A stretch of DNA of 64,000 nt from Tridacna crocea (taxonomy: Eukaryota; Mollusca; Bivalvia; Cardiida; Cardiidae). Positions 1 to 10,929 of the stretch are shown piece after piece. The stretch spans positions 38,082,427 to 38,146,426 of the forward strand of contig OX031065.1 in assembly GCA_943736015.1 (NCBI GenBank), in the 5' to 3' direction. Positions within the stretch are counted from its first letter, which is position 1. Each line of letters opens with the position of its first letter. The position numbers were made by a program, and so were the translations under genes. The notes under the pieces are model-generated. The model was not told where the DNA came from and did no database searches. It was given only the letters and a program-made list of their open reading frames with translations.

Positions 1-84
1 TTTCTCAAAGATGACCCTACATCTTTCTTTACTTCATAGATTATCTTTTAGATTAATACTTTGCCGCACTGTTGAAATCAACTC

Positions 85-176
85 TTAACTACACAATCCC
101 GACTTTTTACGAACCTGAGAAAGAAGCCCTTTGAAAACAATGTGGGAAAAGCATTTTCTCCTTTTCCCACAATATT
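85..176 (+). mobile_element. Hairpin TTAA element, left part only
   Basis: Starts TTAACTACACAATCCCGAC and reaches the central palindrome, which is shortened (its inner part is missing); the right third is absent. Confidence 0.7.
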
Positions 177-1300
177 TTATTACAGGAATGTTTATATTAT
201 ATAGTGGAGATTTTTTTTTCATATTTTATCATTTATTTTGGTCATAGAATGTCAAATTCCTGTGGTTTTATATACTTCCAAGTTAAATTTTCGGCGGTCG
301 CCTTGTTTACAAATGTGACGAAATACAAGGGAGACTACCACCTGTTTACAAAATAGTAACCACGTCTGCAATTGGTTTTTCTTTCTTTTGTCTTCTGTCA
401 TGATATATTCAGAAGTAGCACCATCTGCAATCTTAAACTTTACCAGAGATAATGACAGCTCTACGAACATTTTTTTCCCGATACAGATCGTCTTCACAAG
501 CTGCAACGATGTTTATTCGTCTTCGGTTTTATGGCGTCTATAAATGTAAGGGAAGTAACTCTGTCATAAAAAAAGTGATGTCAATAAATACGAATTTTCT
601 CCCTTTGACCATAGAATTGCTCTTATTTTTGCCTGTCTTGGTTCGTGCCACACACAACTGTAAATCAGTGTGAACAGAGTGGAGAGGAAGTAAAAATGTT
701 AAAATACAGGAACTTCTAAAAGTCCCACAAATTAATATGTAAATAGGCAAAGCCTAGAAACGGGCAAAAAAGACTTTTTTTCTCCCAAGACATACACAAC
801 CATAATCCGTACAACAACGAATTTGTGCAGATATATTTATTTGACACTGCCCAGCAAATTTTTTATGGCAGCAGATACATGTATAGGCCTACTGCTTTAG
901 CAACCAAACGACGAATTCTACACTCATCTTAATTGAAAACTTCTGCAAAACACATTCGAAAGTGAGACAAATGAAACAATAGCCCTCAACAGGGTCGAAA
1001 ACATTTGGAAAATGGAAAAAAAAAAAAAACGCTGGTTACCAGAATTTCCTCCTTTCCCTGCAAGGTCTTAAGAATCCTTCTCCTTCAGGAGAAAACGAGT
1101 AAAATTTAAAAAAAAAAAAGCCAAAAGGTGCCCAATGGCGCCCAATAAAAACCCCGAGTTACTTAGATCTAGTCTAGTCCCGAGCAAGAAGGTTGATTAC
1201 GATCTGAACATGAAACTCAGTCACATCTAGATCTCTCAGCCTCCATGTAGCCTTGCCAAAACATTGACAAGACCGCGAGGAACTAGATCTCATTCTAGGC
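177..1300. other. No gene or clear repeat recognised
   Basis: AT-rich DNA with short A-runs (1015-1030, 1108-1119). No exon with matching splice sites was found on either strand; the vWA gene's intron or missing exons could lie here. Confidence 0.4.
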
Positions 1301-1529
1301 TTAATCTATTACCACACAATCCCTACTTTTGACCATCCTGAGAAGGAAGCCTGTAGAAAACATTGTGGGAAAAGGAGAAAATGCTGGTAACCAGCATTTT
1401 CTCCATTTCCCACAACGTTTTCTACCCTTCACAAAACAAATTTCAAATTGTCATTCACTTTTATTTTGCTGTCTGCAAATGCTTTCAATATGGACAAGCC
1501 TAAAATTTTGTCGTTTGGTAAAGGGTTAA
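1301..1529 (+). mobile_element. Hairpin TTAA element, complete
   Basis: Reference-quality copy: TTAA at both ends, inner ends TCTATTACCACAC and GGTAAAGGG, and a central ~70-bp palindrome whose arms read CATTGTGGGAAAAGGAGAAA and its reverse complement around GGTAACC. Orientation '+' here and below means the ACCACACAATCCC end is on the left. Confidence 0.9.
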
Positions 1530-1625
1530 TTCTTATCCTGGTAAATGACTTAACTTTTCAATTCGATATTAATAACTCAAATATTGCAGTTTCAAAGTCA
1601 TCTTTTTGAGGAAAAAATCTCCATA

Positions 1626-1724
1626 TCGGACAGTGTAGATCAAAAATTAGACTGAGCGTTCTATATAGTCTGATCTTGATCTACACTGTCCGCCAAAGGT
1701 CAGCTAGTTGCGCTTAGCAGCCAA
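1626..1724. repeat. GATCTACACTGTCCGC palindrome repeat
   Basis: Imperfect inverted repeat, arms GGACAGTGTAGATC and GATCTACACTGTCC, followed by the tail AAAGGTCAGCTAGTTGCGC found in other copies (4806-4916, 47069-47165, 57797-57892, 59357-59463). Confidence 0.75.
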
Positions 1725-1845
1725 ATGGTTAATATACAAAGCTAAATCTGGCCTAGACGTAACGTTTGCTGGCTGAATTTCCGTCGTTTTACGCAGACGT
1801 AACGTTATTTGTTTGAAAAATCTTTTTAACAAACCATCTCAAGTT

Positions 1846-2371
1846 TTAAAGGTGGGTATCTAGAATTTTCACATCCCACCGAATTAAAATATATTTATAT
1901 CACTGAAATTTACATGAAAAAACAATACAAATCATCAATAATTAAGAATCATAAATTACAAAAAAAAAAAGTTTTTGATGGTATTCCCTTAAAAGGCTAC
2001 GTAGCCTTATAAGCTATTTTTAGATTTCCCGCCAAAATAAAGAAAAAGCATTGTGGGAATGTTAAGTGACTGGCACGTGACATATGATGCTGAAATTCCA
2101 TAACATAACAAACATGTAATTATTTTCCACAATGTCTTCTTCGGACACTATGTTTGAAGCTTCGTCTGCATATTTCCAATATGTAGATGAGCGAGTTGCT
2201 CATGTAAAAATAGACCGTGTTTCCCGTCGGTGTCGATCTGGGCTGTAGTAAATCTCTAATTTCTCTAGTTGTCGGATGGTTTTCGACTACTGGGGTTTTA
2301 TAAATTACAATTATACGGATTTTGGAGTATAAGGAAGATTTTGGTACCAAAATCTGAAGGGCCACCTTTAA
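1846..2371 (+). mobile_element. TTAAAGGTGG-ended DNA element, ~526 bp
   Basis: Ends TTAAAGGTGG and CCACCTTTAA. The internal landmark GGCTACGTAGCC and the late segment GTTGTCGGATGG are shared with copies at 11265, 13126, 15323 and 33518. Non-coding. A TTAA target is likely but overlaps the inverted ends. Confidence 0.85.
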
Positions 2372-2699
2372 CCACCATGACGAAGAAGGCTTCTGGAAAT
2401 ACTGTCGAAGGAGCCTCGGAGCTTTTCTGGTTTCCAGGATTGAAGAAACTTAGATAAAACTTACTTTCATGGACTCAAAAGAGAAATGCATAGTTTAGAA
2501 TAAATGTGAAAAAAATATAAATAAATCGCTAGGGGACTGTAAAAAAAGGGGTTTAGTCATAATTGGTCCATCAAATATATCAGCGAGAAGCGACAGGCGT
2601 GGCGTTGGTCACTGACCCCTACTGGCCCATTTCTTCTTCGCCCCTTTTCCACCTATATACATGTATTATAAAACTACAACTTTTGATATCTGAGTTTTC

Positions 2700-2925
2700 A
2701 ATGACTCGAATTTTCGAGGGTGTCTATGTTTGTGGGGAAAAGCGTCCGTCTCTCAACCATAAGACCCCGACTCGATACCTGGGAGCGGGTGTCAACTTTG
2801 GGATTTTTCATTGGCCCACATATCAGCGCGAGTACTGGTGTAGTTCCCAAGAAGCAGAATATTGATAGATCGGTGTAAGTTGTAAGAACTTGTTTCTTAA
2901 TTGATGTAAAATAAATATGTGACCC
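2700..2925 (+). mobile_element. tRNA-derived SINE, family 1
   Basis: A Pol III B-box-like GACTCGATACC within a tRNA-like head, then GGGATTTTTCATTGGCCCAC and a tail ending AATTGATGTAAAATAAAT. The same unit recurs in reverse at 8494-8720 and 59938-60135. Confidence 0.65.
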
Positions 2926-3067
2926 ATCGCGCAAGCAGGGACAATCTGGGAATTCTGTACATCAATTAGATGAAATTAGATCAACGATAGTACAGATCAG
3001 TTTAAGTTGATAATTGAAAAATGATTGTATAACAAAGTACAATGACCACTTTTCATATACAAAATGT

Positions 3068-3172
3068 CATTAAAAGCGAAAAGTGTCAATCTGGTCAGCC
3101 TGCGCAATTCGCGCAGTCTGACCAGGATTGACACTTTTCGCAGTTCCCAGGTCTCTTTTTGCCTGACGGGTC
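3068..3172. repeat. Palindrome repeat CAGCCTGCGCAATTCGCGCA
   Basis: GCGAAAAGTGTCAATC and its complement flank a GTCAGCCTGCGCAATTCG core, then GTTCCCAGG and a GGGTCACAT tail. A second copy is at 52597-52695. It lies just downstream of the vWA exon 2 donor, inside that gene's next intron. Confidence 0.65.
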
Positions 3173-3243
3173 ACATATGTTTAAACTCAAAGAATTCTCG
3201 AAGGGGATAAAACCATTTGGTAAAAAGTTATGAACATACTCAC

Positions 3244-3478
3244 TTGATTTTATTAATTCCTGCCAAGAGATCGTGCTTGTTTGCGAAGGTGTTGAGATTA
3301 AACTCATTATGTGGCGTGGAAGCGAATGTTACAGCTCCGATTTGAACTTTCTGAGGGCCAATATCGAAGGTTTGAGCAAATCTCTCCACAAAGTCTAACT
3401 GTTTCTGAAAGTTGGAGGAACCCACCGACCCAGAGGAGTCGAGGAGAAATACTATATCTGCTGGATTAGATCCACAGT
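3244..3478 (-). CDS. vWA protein exon 2: N-terminal half of vWA domain
   Basis: 235 bp between TTCTTTTCAG and TCAA|GTGAGT (minus strand), phase 2 out. Encodes CGSNPADIVFLLDSSGSVG, then SNFQKQLDFVERFAQTFDIG, VQIGAVTFAS and KHDLLAGINKI. The MIDAS serines and aspartate are intact. Confidence 0.88.
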
Positions 3479-6133
3479 CTGAAAAGAATATATCTCATGA
3501 GTGATACCCGAAGATTTGTATTTGGGGTAGATCTACTAATTTTAAGGCAGATGAAGATCGGATTGCACAGAATACACCATCTGATCTAGGATCTACAATG
3601 TTCTCAAAAAGGTTCGATCAGATGAGAAATTAACCCGTCAAGCTGATAGGTGCGTCTTGGGGTACTGAAATTCTTGACGGTGCATATCAAAATTAGACTG
3701 CACCGGACGTAGAGCCTGATCTTTAATTCACAGTGTCCGATATAAACAACTCTGAATATTTTTGAATCCTTACCATCGGTTGTAAATAATTTATTAATCA
3801 GTATAACCCTTTACCTGACGACAAAATTTTAGCCCCGTCCAAATTCAAAGCATTTGAAGACGACAATTTCAATGTGGCTCAAACGGTGCAGTTTGTTTAG
3901 TGATTGGGTAGAAAATATTGTGGGAAAAGGAGAAAATGCTGGTTACCAGCATTTCCTCCTTTTCCCACAATGTTTTCAAAAGGCTTTTTTTCCCAAAAGG
4001 ACGACAAAAGTCCTCATTGCGTGGTAAAGAGTTAAGGCGACTATCTAGACTGTAATTTGTACGAACTATTTACTAGACTGGTTCCGTATTCACCAACCAT
4101 TCTTCAGAATACCAGTCTTCTTGGTTTAAATCTGGATTTTCAGAAAGAAACACAACTCCTGATTGGCGCAACCATTTGGTTTAGCCAATCAGATGACGTG
4201 TTACTTTCAAACTTTAAAAAAAATCTTTAGAATAAGACTAAGAATGGTTTATGAATCCAGATCCTAGAACCGTCTTCAGCAACCAGTCCTGATCAAACAT
4301 ACAGTCAGACATAAGTTAAGCACCACTCGACCAAATTTAGTCGCAATTTTTTTTAATGGATAACCTTTTATATGTTAAATTTTCCAGCTATCCATGCACC
4401 CACTAGACAAGTAACAGGCTGCTTTATGAGCCAAATGAAAGGACGGCTACGAGAAAACTTTTCGAAGCACAGAAATGGCAAATTGAGGGTATGAGTAATG
4501 CTGGTCTAAGCACATGGGATATTGATGGTCAGTTTTGGTGATGCTTAACTTATGTCTGACTGTATATTAAGTCAACTACTATATTTAGAAAGAAACGCAA
4601 AACCATCGCGTTTAGCCAAAAAGAAAAGTGTTTTCCTATTGAAGTTAAAAAAAGAAGGTTGACAATTACACTAAGATTACCGGTTTCTTTTAAAATTTGA
4701 ATGCAAGGCAGTGTCTGACTGGCGAAAACAAATGGTTTATCCAATCAGAAACTATTTTACTTTCAAGTTTAGAAAAGTCTTGAGCTGAAGAATGATATTA
4801 ATCCTTAGGCTGCTAAGTGCGACACACTGACCTTTTGCGGCCAGTGTAGATCAAGATCAGACTGCACAGAACGTGCAGTCTGATCTTTGGTCTACACTGT
4901 CCGATAAGAGGATAATAGTCACCAAAAAAGTAAGTTTGAAATACATGTATCATAATCATAAATCGGATTTTTCTTATTGGCTTGACAAATTATTTTCAAT
5001 TCATTAGCAGGATACGAGTTAAGAATGATTGGTGAATCCAAGCCATGGTGTTTATTTCATCAGGTTGTGGTTAATATGGGGAAATATTTGCCGAAAAAGG
5101 GAAAGGTCCGCGAAAATAAAAAGTGCCGTTATTTTCGCGGACCTTTCCTTTTTGAGGCAAATATATAGAGGCAAATATATACAGGATATTTGTTTTTTAT
5201 TTTCGGTGAAAGATCGAAATTTATTTCATCAAGTGAAGATCATCGGTAATATTTTCACGAGTGGTACAGCCACGAGTGAAAATATTACCGATGGCGTTCA
5301 CGAGATGAAATAAATTTCGATCTTTCACCTAAAAAAAACTAAATATTCTATTTATTTCATGCTTTTGGTTTCTGGGAGGAGCTTTATCAAAATCCAGTAC
5401 AGTTCTTTTCCGTTATTCACTGTGTCGTACCCCTCCCGCATAGCAACGCATTACAATATTACGTCAAGCGCGAGAAATGTGATGTAAATGGCATCATATT
5501 TCCGGCATCTGGTTGCAAGGCACGCGCAAAATTTTAACTTAGGCAACAAGAGCATGAAAATCGGTATTTTCACTGGTAGTACCAGTGTAGGATCGAAAAA
5601 TATTTTCACTGCTATTTCTCGAAATTAATGTTTTTTCTCTTTGCTGAGTTAACTGATCAAATATTTCACAGGACTGAAAAAAAAAGAAAAAGGATTTTGT
5701 TGCTTGACTTTTATTGAGGAGTATATATATTGAGGGCTATGAAGTCGGTGAAAACATTGAAAAAAAAAACATATTTGGGTTAGTTAGAAGTTTCCACAGG
5801 AAAGTGAGTTGATGTTATCGCTGTGAGATTTGCAGAAGGACAAAATCGTATTGAAAAGACAAATAATAATAATGATAATTATAATAAAAATCTGTCCAAA
5901 GGGCTCATATAATACAAAGTTCTACTTTTGAATACAACATAAAATGATTTTAGTAACTGACTAACAAGTGTTTTCGAAGGTTTCGGCCTGTTAAAAGATA
6001 TACATGTACATGTATATAGAACTGAAAAAAAACTAAAATTGGGTTTCTTACTTGGAGCAGCGGTTGTTGCAGCGCTCTGGGCCTCTTGGAGGCCCACTAG
6101 CACTAACACTGAAAGTAGTACGTTCCGAAACAT
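3244..6133 (-). CDS. Secreted vWA-domain protein, first two coding exons (partial)
   Basis: Minus-strand gene with exon 1 at 6133-6052 and exon 2 at 3478-3244 joined by a 2.57-kb intron; phases agree (1 then 2 nt) and form an AAC codon. Residues 1-27 are a signal peptide and a short Thr/Ala linker. Residues 28-105 are the first half of a von Willebrand factor A domain with DIVFLLDSSGSVG, that is the first part (DxSxS) of a metal-ion-dependent adhesion site, and VQIGAVTFAS, the second vWA strand. The product is therefore exported, probably as a matrix, adhesion or immune-type protein; vWA chains of this kind are numerous in bivalves (matrilin- and collagen-like). The second half of the domain (TDG strand) was not found down to position 1 and is expected to the left. 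The specific family cannot be named. Confidence 0.85.
3645..3730. repeat. Decayed GATCTACACTGTCCGC-family palindrome
   Basis: TTAGACTGCACCGGACGTAG and CACAGTGTCCGAT match the family, with many differences. Confidence 0.45.
3803..4035 (-). mobile_element. Hairpin TTAA element, complete, reversed
   Basis: ATAACCCTTTACC to GTGGTAAAGAGTTAA with an almost perfect central hairpin. It sits in vWA intron 1. Confidence 0.88.
4081..4265. mobile_element. CCAAT-bearing palindromic element
   Basis: CCGTATTCACCAACCATTCTT at the left and its rough complement at the right, with TTGGTTTAGCCAATCAGA in the middle. The whole element is an inverted repeat; related copies are at 16418, 17174, 17391 and 19492. 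Confidence 0.7.
4700..5042. mobile_element. Broken CCAAT palindrome holding another repeat
   Basis: ATGGTTTATCCAATCAGAAA near 4732-4751 and AGAATGATTGGTGAATCCAA near 5023-5042 look like the middle and right end of one CCAAT element, split by a GATCTACACTGTCC palindrome (4806-4916) and about 100 bp more. Confidence 0.45.
4806..4916. repeat. GATCTACACTGTCCGC palindrome, complete
   Basis: GCTGCTAAGTGCGACACACTGACC, then CAGTGTAGATCAAGATCAGA, GTGC, and the complementary arm to CTACACTGTCCGATAAG. Same layout as 59357-59463. Confidence 0.75.
5104..5150. repeat. Short hairpin, GGTCCGCGAAAATAA arms
   Basis: GAAAGGTCCGCGAAAATAA pairs with TTATTTTCGCGGACCTTTCC around an AAAGTGCCG loop. Confidence 0.6.
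5206..5328. repeat. 123-bp near-perfect palindrome
   Basis: GTGAAAGATCGAAATTTATT at the left, its complement at the right, and a second inner pair GGTAATATTTTCACGAGTGG / CCACGAGTGAAAATATTACC. A related unpaired segment (TTTTCACTGGTAGTACCAGTG) lies at about 5568-5590, suggesting a repeat family. Confidence 0.7.
5329..5878. other. vWA intron sequence, no feature
   Basis: AT-rich with A-runs. Apart from the short segment near 5570 nothing is recognised. Confidence 0.4.
6052..6133 (-). CDS. vWA protein exon 1: signal peptide
   Basis: Encodes MFRNVLLSVLVLVGLQEAQS followed by AATTAAP: one basic residue, an 11-residue hydrophobic core and a likely cut after QAQS or nearby. The donor is CCAA|GTAAGA read on the minus strand, phase 1. 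The start is supported by a TATA box about 50 bp upstream. Confidence 0.8.
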
Positions 6134-6181
6134 AGTCCGCGCACCACCGAAAGTTTTTGCGGGGGGACCGAAGAATTAAGG

Positions 6182-6189
6182 TTTTTATA
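6182..6189 (-). promoter_or_regulatory. TATA box of the vWA gene
   Basis: TATAAAAA on the minus strand, 49 bp before the ATG, preceded by GGGG. Transcription would start near 6155, giving a 5' UTR of about 20 bp. A TATA promoter fits a strongly regulated secreted-protein gene. Confidence 0.55.
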
Positions 6190-6514
6190 CCCCATGAATA
6201 TTCGGCATTACTGTGAAGCCAAGATATGGTGCAATTTGGGTCAAATTTGGGACGGTTATCAGAAATTTGGATGAGGACATCCTGCTGATTAGATGTTTTA
6301 TTTGTAGAATATTTTGTAAGACAGTCAGTAGTCTGTTTGAGAGGTGATTGATGGGAAGAAATTATCTGTTGAGGTCAAGTGTCACTGAAGTAAAGGCTAT
6401 TTTTGAAGCACGTCCTCGATTTTCAAATTTGGAACAATCATGACAGCGGACTTTTTTTTTAAATCATAACGTTAATTACACGAATTCAAAGCAATTTTCG
6501 AGGTTGTCTTATAG

Positions 6515-6745
6515 TTAACCCTTTACCACACAATCCCTGGCTTTTACGACCCTGGGATAGAAGCCTTTTGAAAACATTGTGGGAAAAGGAGAAAATGCTG
6601 GTAACCAGCATTTTCTCCTTTTCCCACAATGTTTTCTACCCTGCTGGAAATAAATTTCAACTTTTCACTTACGTTTAATTTGTCGTCTACAATGGCTTTC
6701 AAATTGAACCAGTATAAAATTCTGTCGTTCGGTAGAAAGAGTTAA
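6515..6745 (+). mobile_element. Hairpin TTAA element, complete
   Basis: GTTAACCCTTTACCACACAA to GAAAGAGTTAAC, with a perfect 35-bp-arm hairpin at its centre. It lies about 330 bp upstream of the vWA TATA box. Confidence 0.9.
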
Positions 6746-6837
6746 CATGAGCAGATTAAAATATAACATCGATAAATATGTGCCATTTTGAATAACGGCA
6801 ACCTTTTTGTTAAGTCTTGAAATCGGTTCTGCATTAC

Positions 6838-7024
6838 GGGTCCCTATAAAGTAAGAAACGGAACCGAAACGAAACGCAACGAAACGGAACGAAACGTTAC
6901 GAAACGGAACGAAACGCAACGAAACGAAACGAAACGCAACGAAACGGAACGAAACGAAACGAAATAGAACGAAACGGAATATAACGAGAACGAAACGAAA
7001 CGGAACGAAACGAAATGAAATCTA
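6838..7024 (+). repeat. Left inverted end: GAAACG-type pentamer array
   Basis: About 35 degenerate 5-bp units (GAAAC, GGAAC, GCAAC, GTTAC). The right copy keeps the same variant units, such as GAAATAGAACGAAACGGAAT. Confidence 0.9.
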
Positions 7025-7339
7025 GCAGCGTTTTTTTTTTTTAACTTATCTTTTTGTCTCAATTTATCGTTTTTCTGTTGTACTGTTTCCAATTGTTTTA
7101 TCCCACAGTGTATGTAAGGCACAAAAGGATTATGTCGCCGATTTTTTGCGATTATTTTGCATTGAAAATCTGGTCAAAGTCAAGATTAAGCACTTAAAAC
7201 GATAATCCTCTACAAGGGAGTGTGGTTTTAAGGTTGCACAAAAAACATATTAGGTGCAATTTTAAATATTTGACGTGTAGAGAAAATTTAATTTTGTTCT
7301 GTCACTATGGTATCAGAGTATTATCACAGGGCGCCGGAA

Positions 7340-7560
7340 TATGGCGAGCCTGGGTAGCACAGTTGGTAGCGTACAGGACTTCAAAACATGGGTCGCCAGT
7401 TCAAATATCCATTCGACAAATTTCTTTCCAAAGATTGATGATAGTCATTGCGACAGGATTCATTCCTCTCTTTTTCCAGTGATCACCGATAGTAAGCAAT
7501 TAAAAGCAGCCAGTGGCTTGGGAAGAATATTACTCTCGAAGTACTCGTAAAAAGAACTGC
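7340..7560 (+). mobile_element. tRNA-derived SINE, family 2
   Basis: GGGTAGCACAGTTGGTAGCG (A-box region) and GTCGCCAGTTCAAATATCC (B-box-like), then GATTGATGATAGTCATTGCG and ACAGGATTCATTCCTCT. The copy at 9850-10060 shares these tail segments. Confidence 0.65.
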
Positions 7561-7619
7561 AGGAAAACACAGATGGGTGTAATGCAGCGATTTTGTTTGG
7601 TTTGAATTAGAGTTTAATG

Positions 7620-7765
7620 CCTTTTTAACAGCGTAGGTCATATCATGGCGGTCAGTGTCGCACTAATGTGTTTCCTGGCTTTTTCACACTAGTACTGACC
7701 AGGTCCAGGTCACGAATCTGATGCGCTAACCACTGAGCTATCCGGCCGGGCCCAATGTAGCGATG
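7620..7765 (-). mobile_element. tRNA-derived SINE, family 3, reversed
   Basis: On the minus strand: GGATAGCTCAGTGGTTAGCG, then AAAAAGCCAGGAAACACATT, ACTGACCGCCATGAT and GGCATTAAACTC. These tail blocks match the SINE at 43815-44092. Confidence 0.7.
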
Positions 7766-7790
7766 CATGCAACGATACAACTCATGTTGT

Positions 7791-7880
7791 AAAGGGCTTT
7801 AAATCTTAAGACATTGAAGTAAAGAGAGAAAATGCTGGTAACGAACATTTTATCCTTTTCTTAAAACATTTTCAAAAGTA
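7791..7880 (+). mobile_element. Decayed hairpin element fragment
   Basis: GAGAAAATGCTGGTAACGAA and CATTTTATCCTTTTC recall the palindrome core. Confidence 0.4.
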
Positions 7881-7984
7881 CTAGTATTCTCCTTTAGGGG
7901 CGGTGAAACTCATGATTTTGTAACAAGGGGTTTGTTTCTTTCATGTTTAAATCGAAAACTGAGGTCATATCTGTTCTGCAATGA

Positions 7985-8240
7985 GAGCTGTGATCGTATG
8001 GTGGTTAGTGCTTTGCGAAGTAGCCGACATTTCCGGTTCGAATCCTGGTCACGGCAGGTCTGTGACCGTCGCTATCTCGGCACAGCTTAACAATGTTTGG
8101 CTGGCCTTTGGGTTGTAAGGCGTCTTACACCACTTTTCATACAATTCAATTCCATGACTGCATCGGTTGACTCTGCTGACGTTTTTTATTGTTTTTACCA
8201 CCCAAGCAATTTCATCTCTTTCCTCTTTGTTGTGCATATT
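7985..8240 (+). mobile_element. tRNA-derived SINE, family 4
   Basis: ATGGTGGTTAGTGCTTTGCG and CCGGTTCGAATCCTGGTCA, a textbook B-box, followed by a 150-bp unrelated body. It cannot fold as a full tRNA, so it is a SINE head rather than a tRNA gene. Confidence 0.6.
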
Positions 8241-8493
8241 GTTGAAAATGTAACACTACGATTAGATACGAGCCTTGCTTTTGGCAAAAGGGGGTTTAAT
8301 GCCTCGCAGTTATGCATGATACCAAGTAGGTCATCATATTATTATGGATACATAATTTCCCTCTTTGTTTAAAAGCCGCCTGAATCACGAGGTACACTGG
8401 TCCTTTGACAGGTAGAATATTGACTAACTAGCAAACATTTTCAACTAAGATCAGCCTGAACAGATTGCGACATGCAGATATACAACTGATATA

Positions 8494-8720
8494 ATGTTTA
8501 GTTTAAACATTTTTATCTTACATCGATTGAAAAACAAGTTCTTACAACTTGTACTTATCTCTCGCTATTCTGCTTCCTCGGAACTAAACCAGTACTCGCG
8601 CCAAATGTGTGGGCTAATGAAAAATCCCAAAGCTGACACCTGCTCCCGTGTATCGAACTCGGGACCTGATGATTATGAGGCCGACGCTCAACCCTACGGC
8701 CACGGACACCACACAATAAT
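8494..8720 (-). mobile_element. tRNA-derived SINE, family 1, reversed
   Basis: Minus-strand B-box-like CGAGTTCGATACACGGGAG, then GGGATTTTTCATTAGCCCAC and a tail to AAAATGTTTAAACT. Confidence 0.65.
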
Positions 8721-9334
8721 GTTGAAAAGGGTGTTAGACACTATACAGTCAATAAAATCAAGCGTTGGAATATTTCAAGTATGTTTTTTTCCCAGGGTTT
8801 TAATTCTTAATTTGAACTATATTCTGTAAAAGAGAGCTTAACGAATCCGTAAACAGTATCCACCCAGGTCAGCCTGCGTGAGCCGAAACCTTTCCCTATT
8901 GGTCACTTTTCTGCATGTCAAAGGACCAGAGTACTTCATGTTACAGTGTAAAGTTACACACAAAAAAGACTTCATGGATCTAAAATTGTTTGAGGACCTA
9001 CTTGGTATTGTGCATCACGGAGATCTATTAAGCCCCCTTTTGCCGGAGCATGGTTCATTGTATATTTTGTGAACTGTAAGTTAGTATTAACTTATTTTAA
9101 AGTCGTCTTTTGGGGCTACTGTTAGTTAAAATTTCTTTATATAGTTTTTAAGAAACCTCTATTTCTATTTAAAATGAACTAGGACAGAGCAAACTGGAAG
9201 GTTTCAAATAGTGACTGAAAAGGAAAAATAGTGCATAAAACTTTTGATGTATCCAGAAACCTTAAAATGAATTGTACATATGCCGCAGACATAATTTCTC
9301 TTAGAAAAATAATTTCAAACCTAACATTTTCCAG

Positions 9335-9560
9335 GGTCTTGAGTTGCTCAGTAGTAAAGTGTAGGACTTATGACCTGGAGGCTTTGGGCTCAATCCTCAC
9401 TGGATCCACTGGCTTTTTTTGTGGCAAGATCATTCAGAACCCTAGCCAAGTACTGGAGGAACTCACAATACATAAATCTGTGAGCTGTTGCCTTGATATA
9501 ACTGAAAAATTGTTGAAAGCGGTGTTTAATCTAGAATCAGTGAATCAATCAAAATCGTCT
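9335..9560 (+). mobile_element. Decayed tRNA-derived SINE
   Basis: TTGCTCAGTAGTAAAGTG and GGGCTCAATCCTCACTGG are A- and B-box-like at the right spacing. The body is unlike the other families. Confidence 0.45.
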
Positions 9561-9849
9561 GTCCCGGTCTCGACGATTTTTTATGTATGTCTGTTTTATG
9601 CAAAAAAAAAGACGTTCAATATATTTAGCCATGTTCAGTGACATAAGGTCTTCGAGGCTTCTATTTGGGATAGAAATCAAAGTGATTGAAAAACAGACAG
9701 TGCATGAAGAAAGGTGATATCTGCACAAATGTACAAAATTTAAATAAAGACTCAAAACCGGCATTCTAATTCGCCTGATATAAATGGATTATTTTTCTAA
9801 AGTATCTTGTAAGAATCCAAACCGGTTTCATTACCGGCAGTAGGTGTTA

Positions 9850-10060
9850 TCAAAAGGTCTCGGTAGCTCAGTCAGCACTGTACAGGACTTGAGAACAGAT
9901 AGTCGCTGGTTCGATTCCCTACTCTGCCAATTTCTTTTCGACGACTGATGATAGTCATTGCAGTAAGATTCATTCCTCTTTCGTCGAAGGCCGTTGTGTC
10001 GGCGAGGGTTATGTAGAAAAGCAGAAAAATGGCATGTAAACAACGTTATGTTAAAAACTT
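9850..10060 (+). mobile_element. tRNA-derived SINE, family 2, second copy
   Basis: CTCGGTAGCTCAGTCAGCAC and GGTTCGATTCCCTACTCTGC, then the tail block GATGATAGTCATTGCAGTAA shared with 7340-7560. Confidence 0.65.
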
Positions 10061-10296
10061 TTGTAAGAAATTCCAGGAAAGCACCGATAGACCTGCACTG
10101 GCAGCTGCTTTGTAATTGAAATTATGTTGAAATCTGCGTTTAACGCCATACAAAATCAATCATTCATAATCGGATATCAGTGCATTCAACCTTGCTGTAT
10201 TTGGACATGAATTTTTAATCACAGTATTTATGGAAACAATAAACAAAATATCAACAGGACTGCGACGTATTTGCAGTACTGATGGCTGCCAAAAAC

Positions 10297-10676
10297 CATC
10301 TTTGCCAGTCAAGGCTGACGATTCACTACGCCACTCTATCCTTGGCGGGATGTTTACATTTCCCCCAATACGCTTTTTCATTGGATGCAGCCAGCCCTAA
10401 CTGCAACGGATGAAATCGCTCGTAGCATTTCATCTTTGATAAAAATAGATCAAGATCACTACCTTTCGAATAGAAGGCAAACATGGAAACCCACGTGGAT
10501 GTCTGCTTATCGCTTTCATGTGTATTCGTAAGCGGTTTGTAAACCGATATTTCATTGGCTTTTAGAAATATGATGTAAAGGGTGTAATAGAGGGCGCATC
10601 GCAGGAATCTCGAAATCGGGCTCAATCAGCCAAGGTAAGATCCACGTAGTGATCGTAACCTTGGCTCCCGGAGATG
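10297..10676 (-). mobile_element. CATCTTCGC-ended element with 9-bp duplication (1 mismatch)
   Basis: Ends CATCTTTGCCAGTCAAGG and CCTTGGCTCCCGGAGATG; flanks GCCAAAAAC and GCCAGAAAC. The interior matches copies at 14107, 16749 and 31853. It is nested inside the 4.29-kb element, so it inserted later. Confidence 0.85.
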
Positions 10677-10929
10677 GCCAGAAACATGAAGAACATTTTA
10701 TTGGAGATTTATGTCATAACAAAGTAAACAATAGTCTAAGTTCACACAAACCAAAATTAAAATAAAATGTCTTCATTTAAATTGTCAAAATTCACCAAAG
10801 TATCACGATCATAGTGCGCCGTCAAAATTTTAAGTCTTACTTCGTAACAATTTCGGCAATCAAAAGGAGGGTTATTTACAAAAACAAATTATGTTTTCCT
10901 TCTGCTTGATTTTGTACCAAAAATAGCAC

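Noticed and set aside
252-506. Possible missing second half of the vWA domain (minus strand)
   Set aside because: The translation has no TDG strand or vWA pattern; only a chance IADG.
6844-7122. Open frames rich in FRFVSFR repeats
   Set aside because: Translation of the pentamer array in the inverted end; the periodicity is of DNA, not protein.
9231-9641. 136-codon plus-strand open frame, the longest non-WRNIP1 frame on the left
   Set aside because: It spans a decayed SINE head and has no domain; it lies inside the non-coding interior of the 4.29-kb element.
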